This document shows positions 58,511-64,000 of a stretch of 64,000 nucleotides of DNA, one piece after another. Position 1 is the first letter of the stretch, and each line of letters begins with the position of its first letter. Origin of the DNA: Tenacibaculum aquimarinum (lineage in GTDB: Bacteria; Bacteroidota; Bacteroidia; Flavobacteriales; Flavobacteriaceae). Where the stretch lies: NCBI RefSeq assembly GCF_022478115.1, contig NZ_JAKGSC010000004.1, positions 1 to 64,000 of the forward strand, in the 5' to 3' direction. The translations under genes and the position numbers were made by a program. Below the pieces are notes generated by a model. The model saw only the letters and a list, made by a program, of their open reading frames with translations. It made no database searches and was not told where the DNA came from.

Positions 58511-59869
58511 ATGAAATACGCAAAAAATATATTAGAAACCATTGGTAATACGCCGTTGGTACAATTAAATACTGTAACTAAAGAGATAGATGCTTTAGTG
58601 TTGGCAAAGGTAGAAACGTTTAACCCAGGAAATTCTATAAAAGATAGAATGGCGTTAAAAATGATTGAAGATGCTGAGGCAGACGGGCGTTTAAAACCAG
58701 GTGGAACAATTATTGAAGGAACTTCTGGAAATACCGGAATGGGATTGGCTTTGGCTGCAATTATAAAAGGTTACAAATGTATTTTTGTGATTTCGGACAA
58801 ACAATCTAAAGAAAAAATGGACATTTTACGTGCCGTTGGTGCAGAAGTAATTGTGTGTCCAACTAACGTAGAACCAAGCGATCCGCGTTCTTATTATTCG
58901 GTTTCTAAACGTTTAGGTGCAGAAACACCTAATTCTTGGTATGTAAACCAATATGACAATCCAAGTAATGCATTAGCGCATTATGAGCAAACTGGACCAG
59001 AAATTTGGGAGCAAACTGAAGGGAAAATAACGCATTTTGTAGTTGGTGTTGGAACAGGAGGAACTATTTCTGGAACAGCGAAATACCTAAAAGAGAAAAA
59101 TCCGAATATTAAAATTTGGGGAATTGATACGTATGGTTCTGTATTTAAAAAATACCATGAAACAGGTATTTTTGATGAGAATGAAATTTATCCGTACATC
59201 ACAGAAGGAATTGGAGAAGATATTTTACCTAAAAATGTTGATTTTTCTTTAATTGATGGTTTTACAAAAGTAACAGATAAAGATGCTGCTGTTTATACAC
59301 GTAAAATTGCCAAAGAAGAAGGAATTTTTGTTGGTAATTCTGCAGGTTCTGCAATTAAAGGAATGTTGCAATTAAAAGAACATTTTACTAAAGACGATGT
59401 TGTTGTTGTGCTGTTTCACGATCATGGAAGTAGATATGTTGGTAAGATGTTTAATGACGATTGGATGCGCGAAAGAGGTTTCTTAGAAGAGGAAATTAAA
59501 ACGGCTGCAGATTTAATTAAAAATCATTCTGATGAGCCTTTGGTTGCTGCACAAACCGAAGAATTGGTTTCGCACGCAATTGAGCGTATGCGCGATTATA
59601 AAATTTCGCAAATTCCAGTAAAAGACATTAATGGTTTTGTAGGTTCTATTGATGAGTCTGTTTTATTACACAGTTTTATTGCTGATAAAAATATAGCAGA
59701 TAAGCCAATTAAAGATATTATGGGAAAACCATATCCTGTAGTTAAGAAATCTGCAAAGTTAGAAGAGATTTCTAAATTGATTACCAAAGAGAATCAAGCT
59801 GTTTTAGTAGATTTAGAAAATGGAAATCACCATATTATTACAAAGTATGATATTATAAGTGCTATTTAA
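58511..59869 (+). CDS. Cystathionine beta-synthase-type PLP enzyme with CBS domains
   Basis: The 452-residue enzyme has a PLP-binding Lys44 in NSIKDRMA, the phosphate loop EGTSGNTGMGLA (about 69-80), a glycine loop VGVGTGGTISG, and a catalytic core of about 320 residues. A C-terminal pair of CBS domains (about 335-452) follows, in which nucleotides usually bind. It would condense homocysteine with serine, or synthesise cysteine. With the enzyme at 14788 it completes a reverse transsulfuration route. The stop abuts the next ATG directly. Confidence 0.95.
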   Translation: MKYAKNILETIGNTPLVQLNTVTKEIDALVLAKVETFNPGNSIKDRMALKMIEDAEADGRLKPGGTIIEGTSGNTGMGLALAAIIKGYKCIFVISDKQSKEKMDILRAVGAEVIVCPTNVEPSDPRSYYSVSKRLGAETPNSWYVNQYDNPSNALAHYEQTGPEIWEQTEGKITHFVVGVGTGGTISGTAKYLKEKNPNIKIWGIDTYGSVFKKYHETGIFDENEIYPYITEGIGEDILPKNVDFSLIDGFTKVTDKDAAVYTRKIAKEEGIFVGNSAGSAIKGMLQLKEHFTKDDVVVVLFHDHGSRYVGKMFNDDWMRERGFLEEEIKTAADLIKNHSDEPLVAAQTEELVSHAIERMRDYKISQIPVKDINGFVGSIDESVLLHSFIADKNIADKPIKDIMGKPYPVVKKSAKLEEISKLITKENQAVLVDLENGNHHIITKYDIISAI

Positions 59870-60109
59870 ATGACTTTTCTTTTCAGTGGACCATCCAGTT
59901 TAGGGGATTTTGTTTTAGTTTTTTTATTATTTATGTTGTTACCAACGCTGGTAATTTTTTCATTAATAAAAATAATTATTAAAGGAAATGAATTTTATCA
60001 AAACAGAGTTACAGGTAGTTTGTTAAGAGTAATATTTTATAATTTATTTATTTTTGTTTTATCTGTTGCAATATGTTTTTTTGGATTTTGGGTTTATTCT
60101 GAGATTTAA
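59870..60109 (+). CDS. Small two-helix membrane protein
   Basis: The 79-residue protein has two hydrophobic helices (about 11-33 and 50-73) with a basic loop and no recognised family. It begins at the base after the synthase stop, so it should be translated from the same mRNA, and ends before a strong terminator. The role is unknown. Confidence 0.7.
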   Translation: MTFLFSGPSSLGDFVLVFLLFMLLPTLVIFSLIKIIIKGNEFYQNRVTGSLLRVIFYNLFIFVLSVAICFFGFWVYSEI

Positions 60110-60130
60110 CTTGTTAGAAATATTTAAACA

Positions 60131-60164
60131 AAAAAAAACCATCTCGTTAGAGGTGGTTTTTTTT
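60131..60164 (+). terminator. Terminator of the synthase unit
   Basis: The arms AAAAAAAACCATCTC and GAGGTGGTTTTTTTT (one wobble) have a 4-base loop and are followed by AT-rich DNA. Confidence 0.9.
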
Positions 60165-60451
60165 AATCAACTAATTCAAATAATTTACACATGAAAACGG
60201 TTTACTACGTCGTCTTCAATTTCTTATTTGCAAATGCCGTGCCAAAATGTATTTTAAGTATGTAAGTTGTTAAAAAACTATGATTTTTATAAACTCTTAA
60301 CACTTAGTTGGTGTTTTATTGCTAATATGATTATTGAGTTTGATTTTTAATACGGTTTATCTAATAAAATCAACAATTGGGTATTAATAATTATCTTGTT
60401 TAAAGATAAAATAAGAACTTTACAGTATTAAAAACTAACTATACAGACAAA
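60165..60451. other. Intergenic stretch with a possible 24-codon ORF
   Basis: Nearly all of this AT-rich region shows no recognisable element. A short frame at 60191-60265 would encode 24 residues beginning MKTVYYVVFNFLF. It has no promoter box or ribosome binding site that I can see, so I do not call it a gene. Confidence 0.5.
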
Positions 60452-61102
60452 ATGGAGGAAATAATTAGAGTATTTATTTACATACACGCTTTTTTTGGCG
60501 GATTGGGTTTAATTTCTGGTATTGGAAGTATTGTTGTAAAAAAGGGGAGTATTCCGCATAAACGTTTTGGAAAGTTATTCTCAATAGGAATGTTGGTGAG
60601 TTCTCTAATATCGATTCCTATTGCTTGTTTGCCAAATCATCAAAACATATTCTTATTGCTAATTGGACTTTTTACTATTTATTTAGTTATTTCTGGAAAT
60701 AAGGCTTTAACTTTTAAATCGAAAGCTAAAACAGCAGCTACTGTAACAGATAAAATTACTTCAGGAAGTATGTTTTTCTTTTCAGTTGTAATGATTTTAC
60801 TTGGTGCTTATTACCTTTTTAAAGGAAGTACATCAGCATTTTTACTATTTGTATTCTTTGGTGGCTTCGGATTCTTATTATCGATAAAAGATTTTATTTT
60901 CTATAAAAACCTTTCAACCAAAAGGAATTTATGGTTAACAAACCATGTTGGTAAAATTGTTGGTGCTTTTATAGCTTCCGTTACTGCATTTTTAGTTGCA
61001 GGTTTAAGTTTAAACAATTTAATTGCTTGGATGTTGCCAACTATTTTAGGCACAATTTATATTGTGTATTGGAAAAGAAAATTAAAAGTTAAAACTAGTT
61101 AG
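60452..61102 (+). CDS. Six- to seven-helix membrane protein (DUF2306-like)
   Basis: The 216-residue protein has about seven hydrophobic segments. The N-terminus [31 protein letters not shown] and a later [22 protein letters not shown] fit the DUF2306-like four-plus-helix membrane family, where histidines in helices 1 and 5 may bind haem (speculative). It overlaps the convergent lipA gene by eight bases. Function unknown. Confidence 0.8.
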   Translation: MEEIIRVFIYIHAFFGGLGLISGIGSIVVKKGSIPHKRFGKLFSIGMLVSSLISIPIACLPNHQNIFLLLIGLFTIYLVISGNKALTFKSKAKTAATVTDKITSGSMFFFSVVMILLGAYYLFKGSTSAFLLFVFFGGFGFLLSIKDFIFYKNLSTKRNLWLTNHVGKIVGAFIASVTAFLVAGLSLNNLIAWMLPTILGTIYIVYWKRKLKVKTS

Positions 61103-61964
61103 CGTGTTTATGTGCTTTGTAAGAAGAACGCACTAAAGGTCCACTTTCTACATACATAAAGCCCATTTCTAAGCCTAAAGTTTCGTATTTTTTAAACTGC
61201 TCTGGCGTTATAAATTCTTTTAAAGGTAAATGTTTTTTACTTGGTTGTAAGTACTGACCAATAGTAATAACATCTAAACCAACTTCGCGTAAATCTTTCA
61301 TTGTTTGGATAACTTCTTCTTCCTTTTCACCCAAACCTAACATTATACCAGATTTTGTACGCATTCCGTTTTCTTTAAGGTATTTTAAAACACCTAAACT
61401 ACGGTCGTATTTTGCTTGTATTCTAACTTCACGTGTTAAACGACGAACAGTTTCCATATTGTGAGAAACCACTTCTGGATGTTCTGCAATAATTCGGTCT
61501 AATTGCTTTGTGTTTCCTTGAAAATCAGGAATTAAAGTTTCTAAAGTTGTAGTTGGATTTGCTCTACGAATTGCCTGAACAGTTTCTGCCCAAATAATAG
61601 AACCACCATCTTTTAAATCGTCTCTATCTACAGAAGTAATTACGGCGTGTTTAATGCTCATAATTTTAATAGAACGCGCTACTTTTTCAGGTTCGTCCCA
61701 TTCAACTGTTTCTGGTCTTCCGGTTTTAACGCCACAAAAACCACAAGAACGAGTACAAATATTACCAAGAATCATAAAAGTTGCAGTTCCTTCTCCCCAA
61801 CATTCGCCCATGTTTGGGCAACTTCCGCTGGCACAAATTGTATTTAATTTGTATTTATCTACTAAACCTCTAAGTTCCGTATACTTTTTACCAACAGGTA
61901 ATTTTACACGTAACCATTTTGGTTTTTTTACTCTTTCTGGAAGTACAACTGATTTTTCTGACAT
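61095..61964 (-). CDS. lipA: Lipoyl synthase
   Basis: The 289-residue radical SAM enzyme has the auxiliary cluster cysteines [13 protein letters not shown] (Cys44, 49, 55) and the radical SAM motif CTRSCGFC (Cys70, 74, 77), plus the C-terminal RSSY motif (RSSYKAH). It inserts sulfur into octanoyl groups on 2-oxoacid dehydrogenase and glycine cleavage proteins. Length is normal. A -7 box is at 61984-61991, in the gap after the sigma factor gene. Confidence 0.98.
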   Translation of the reverse strand: MSEKSVVLPERVKKPKWLRVKLPVGKKYTELRGLVDKYKLNTICASGSCPNMGECWGEGTATFMILGNICTRSCGFCGVKTGRPETVEWDEPEKVARSIKIMSIKHAVITSVDRDDLKDGGSIIWAETVQAIRRANPTTTLETLIPDFQGNTKQLDRIIAEHPEVVSHNMETVRRLTREVRIQAKYDRSLGVLKYLKENGMRTKSGIMLGLGEKEEEVIQTMKDLREVGLDVITIGQYLQPSKKHLPLKEFITPEQFKKYETLGLEMGFMYVESGPLVRSSYKAHKHAN

Positions 61965-61983
61965 TCACTTAATAATTGAAGAA

Positions 61984-61991
61984 CAAAGTTA
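61984..61991 (-). promoter_or_regulatory. -7 box of lipA
   Basis: The minus strand reads TAACTTTG (exact TAnnTTTG), 19 bases before the start codon. Confidence 0.5.
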
Positions 61992-62001
61992 CGAAGAATT
62001 G

Positions 62002-62565
62002 TTACGATTTCTTAATAATCTCAGCCAACAATTTTTTAGCACGTAACAATTTTACTTTTACATTGTTCATTGGTTCGTTAATTTGCTCAGAAATTTCTTT
62101 GTAGCTTAATTCTTGAAAAAAACGTAATTGAATAACTTCTTGATATTTAGGTTTTAACTTCTTAATATCTTGCAATAGTTTTGCTAAGTTTTGCTCGGTA
62201 ATAATCTTATCTTCTGGAGAAGGAGCATCATCTACAACTGCATAGACAGTTTCTTCTTGCTCTTTAGTAGTTTCAATAGAAATAGATGATTTTTTCTTGC
62301 GAAGAAAATCGATATAGACATTTTTAGAAATGGCAATTAACCAGGTTTTAAACTGATATTGCTCATCAAATGTGTTTATTTTATCAAAAGCTTTAGAAAA
62401 TGTTTGGATGGTTATATCTTCTGCATCTTCATCATTATTTATCTTTTTAAGCTGAAAATTATATACATTTCCCCAAAAAGAATCCAATAAAAAGTTGAAA
62501 GCAGTTTGTTTGCCTTCTTTCGCTTTTTTAATTTCTGATAAAAGTTTGTCTTTTTTTACTTCCAA
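62002..62565 (-). CDS. ECF-type RNA polymerase sigma factor, second
   Basis: The 187-residue protein has region 2 (about 10-90: FLLDSFWGNVYNFQLKKI, then DEDAEDITIQTFSKAFDKI and FKTWLIAISKNVYIDFLRK) and region 4 (about 125-185: LKPKYQEVIQLRFFQELSYKEIS). Its start overlaps the end of the glycosyltransferase gene by 10 bases, so the two are translated together. No anti-sigma gene is adjacent. Confidence 0.94.
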   Translation of the reverse strand: MEVKKDKLLSEIKKAKEGKQTAFNFLLDSFWGNVYNFQLKKINNDEDAEDITIQTFSKAFDKINTFDEQYQFKTWLIAISKNVYIDFLRKKKSSISIETTKEQEETVYAVVDDAPSPEDKIITEQNLAKLLQDIKKLKPKYQEVIQLRFFQELSYKEISEQINEPMNNVKVKLLRAKKLLAEIIKKS

Positions 62566-63662
62566 TCTACTGGTTTAGAAATTTTATTCGCAATAAAGAT
62601 ACCAAATTGAAATAGAACTAAACCAATTTCTAAAAAAGGTAAGAAAAATACAGTTTGTGTTTCGTGTAGTTTCTTGGCTGAAAAGCCTACTACTATAAAT
62701 TGAACGATATAATAAATTAGTACAATTGGTAACATAATTTTCCAATCAAACACAAAGAATAGGAGTGTAGCTAAAATTATAAAAAGTAGTTTTGAAACGA
62801 AAAATAAACCAAGAAAAAACTGATGCTTAGTTTTGTAATGTTTTGCTGTAGAAATATGTCTTCGCTTTTGTAAGACCCATTTTTTAAATGTTTTGGGAGG
62901 CTCAGAAACGGTAAAACTATCTGTTGAAGTACAAATTGTTGTATTGATTTTTGTGGCTGCGTCTTGTATAAATAAATCGTCGTCTCCAGAACGAATATTC
63001 ATATGATTTATAAAACCTTTTACTTTAAAGAATTCCGATTTTGTATAGGCTAAATTTCTACCAACTGCCATATAAGGTGATCCAATTTTAGCATAACTAA
63101 AATATTGAATTGCAGTTAGTAAAGTTTCATATTTAACAAAAAGGTTAACAAGACTGCGTTTAGAAGTATTGTACTTTCCATAACCTAGAACAATACTTTT
63201 CTCTGTTGAAAAATGGCTAGTCATTTCAGAAATCCAATTTTCAGAAAGTACGTTGCAATCTGCATCCGTAAACAATAAATGTTCGTGTTTAGCAGCTTTT
63301 ATTCCTAAAGTAAGTGCGTATTTTTTGTTTCCCCAGAAGGCTTCATTGTTTTCAACATTAACAATTTTAATGTTGTTGTTTTCTTTTTGAAAAGCTTCCA
63401 TAATTTCTAAAGAATTGTCAATAGAAGCATCATTAATTAAAACAATTTCAAACTCATGGTAATTTTGATTTAGTATAGATGGAAGAAATTCCGGTAAATT
63501 TTCAGCTTCGTTTTTAGCGCAAATAATTATAGAAACTGGAAAATTTTTATTGTTTTTTTGTTTTGCATCTTTTGAAAAAGCAAAAACAGAAAACACTAAA
63601 TAGTATATAATTTGAATAATTGTAATTGCTACAAAAATGTAGAAAAGTGTAATTATTACCAT
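62556..63662 (-). CDS. Family 2 glycosyltransferase
   Basis: The 368-residue protein has a GT-A domain: VSIIICAKNEAENL (about 43-56), LINDASIDNS, DAD at FTDADCNV, and a QKRRH motif near 267. One N-terminal and two or three C-terminal membrane helices flank it (about 5-25 and 285-365). It is the polymer or lipid-linked sugar transferase type. The acceptor is unknown. It follows the 67-residue protein gene by 13 bases. Confidence 0.93.
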   Translation of the reverse strand: MVIITLFYIFVAITIIQIIYYLVFSVFAFSKDAKQKNNKNFPVSIIICAKNEAENLPEFLPSILNQNYHEFEIVLINDASIDNSLEIMEAFQKENNNIKIVNVENNEAFWGNKKYALTLGIKAAKHEHLLFTDADCNVLSENWISEMTSHFSTEKSIVLGYGKYNTSKRSLVNLFVKYETLLTAIQYFSYAKIGSPYMAVGRNLAYTKSEFFKVKGFINHMNIRSGDDDLFIQDAATKINTTICTSTDSFTVSEPPKTFKKWVLQKRRHISTAKHYKTKHQFFLGLFFVSKLLFIILATLLFFVFDWKIMLPIVLIYYIVQFIVVGFSAKKLHETQTVFFLPFLEIGLVLFQFGIFIANKISKPVDWK

Positions 63663-63675
63663 TTAAAAAATACTA

Positions 63676-63879
63676 TTAATTGTGTTGAGGTTCAGCACAA
63701 TCTGCATATTGTTCTGGTGTTTTTCCGCAGAAACCACAAGACTCTCCACTCTCATTTAACATTGGGTTTTGACTTGCACAAGTTCCTGCAAATTTACCGT
63801 CTTTTTTTGCCCAAATTTTAATAGCAATTCCAGCTACAGCTAAACCTAATAAAGCTAAAGTTAATAAAAGTAATTTCAT
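63676..63879 (-). CDS. Small cysteine-rich membrane-anchored protein
   Basis: The 67-residue protein has one N-terminal helix (about 3-22) followed by a short tail with four cysteines (GTCASQNP, ESCGFCGKTP, YADCAEP), possibly binding a metal. No signal cleavage site is evident, so it is likely anchored. The start follows a -7 box (63900-63907) by 20 bases. It heads the transcript of the glycosyltransferase and sigma genes. Confidence 0.8.
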   Translation of the reverse strand: MKLLLLTLALLGLAVAGIAIKIWAKKDGKFAGTCASQNPMLNESGESCGFCGKTPEQYADCAEPQHN

Positions 63880-63899
63880 TTTATATGAATTTTATAGTG

Positions 63900-63907
63900 C
63901 AAAGATA
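63900..63907 (-). promoter_or_regulatory. -7 box of the 67-residue protein/glycosyltransferase/sigma unit
   Basis: The minus strand reads TATCTTTG (exact TAnnTTTG), 20 bases before the start codon. Confidence 0.5.
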
Positions 63908-64000
63908 CAAACTAAAAAAATCAGAATAAATTATTTTAATATATTTATAAATGTGACTTTGATATAAAAATGTGTCACATAATAAATCAATTAATTTAAA

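Noticed and set aside
61654..62046. 130-codon plus-strand frame over lipA
   Set aside because: Antisense to lipoyl synthase motifs; no independent support.
1..64000. Prophage, integrative element or defence island
   Set aside because: No integrase, phage structural, conjugation, restriction or toxin genes are recognisable; composition appears even.

Overview
The window reads as chromosomal DNA from a member of the Flavobacteriaceae (Bacteroidota). The DNA is very AT-rich. Many start codons are preceded by the Bacteroidota -7 promoter box TAnnTTTG. The gene set is typical of marine or host-associated flavobacteria: HmuY/TonB haem uptake, bacillithiol (BshB1, BshC) as the low-molecular-weight thiol, KdsC, lipoyl synthase, and DUF1704, DUF6607, DUF2271 and DUF2147 proteins. 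I see no prophage, plasmid or integrated element, no CRISPR array and no rRNA. There is one tRNA (His). The genus cannot be fixed from the sequence alone.

Layout. 1-4.8 kb: a heptamer tandem repeat abuts a five-gene run encoding a GshB-like ATP-grasp ligase, a mercaptopyruvate sulfurtransferase, a TerB-like protein, an N-formylglutamate amidohydrolase-like protein and a DUF1704 HExxxH peptidase. A convergent DCC thiol-disulfide protein follows. 4.9-9.3 kb: a MacAB-type exporter operon. 9.3-16.7 kb: housekeeping genes (PagL-like, 3-hydroxyacyl-CoA dehydrogenase, Gfo/Idh, Pcm, KdsC, a PLP transsulfuration enzyme, BshB1), then tRNA-His. 16.9-21.9 kb: a minus-strand block with a LytTR regulator, a Tat-type metallophosphoesterase, a sensor kinase, a lipoprotein and a 61-residue ORF. 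A 21-bp-period direct repeat lies upstream of the block and fits a LytTR operator. 22.8-30.8 kb: a divergent haem-acquisition module with four minus-strand genes (PepSY/flavodoxin reductase, flavinylation-motif DUF2271 protein, ankyrin protein, DUF6607) facing a TonB receptor and HmuY. A compact GC-rich structured element lies inside the operon.

31-45 kb: uvrA, an ECF sigma factor followed by a 47-residue ORF, an endonuclease III without iron-sulfur cysteines, bcp, a fatty acid hydroxylase, an esterase, a dihydroorotase homologue that has lost its HxH metal motif, a BatA protein, bshC and an amidohydrolase. 45-53 kb: rlmF, small membrane and regulatory proteins, lpdA and argS. 53-58 kb: a second fatty acid hydroxylase with a TTG start against a repeat, a NamZ/serine-hydrolase/DUF3781 operon, and a LolC/E-type permease head-to-head with namZ. 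58.5-64 kb: cystathionine beta-synthase, lipA, a second ECF sigma factor, a glycosyltransferase and small membrane proteins.

How the genes fit together. The cystathionine beta-synthase and the gamma-type transsulfuration enzyme can supply cysteine, and BshB1 and BshC then build bacillithiol. That makes the GshB-like ligase unlikely to be an ordinary glutathione synthetase. It may belong with the peptidase and amidohydrolase encoded beside it in an uncharacterised peptide pathway. At least eight copies of a dispersed intergenic repeat (core GCTTTCGCTACTCGC followed by a T-run/A-run hairpin and a conserved tail) lie mostly at gene 3' ends. REP-like hairpins with CATTCCTGC arms occur as well.
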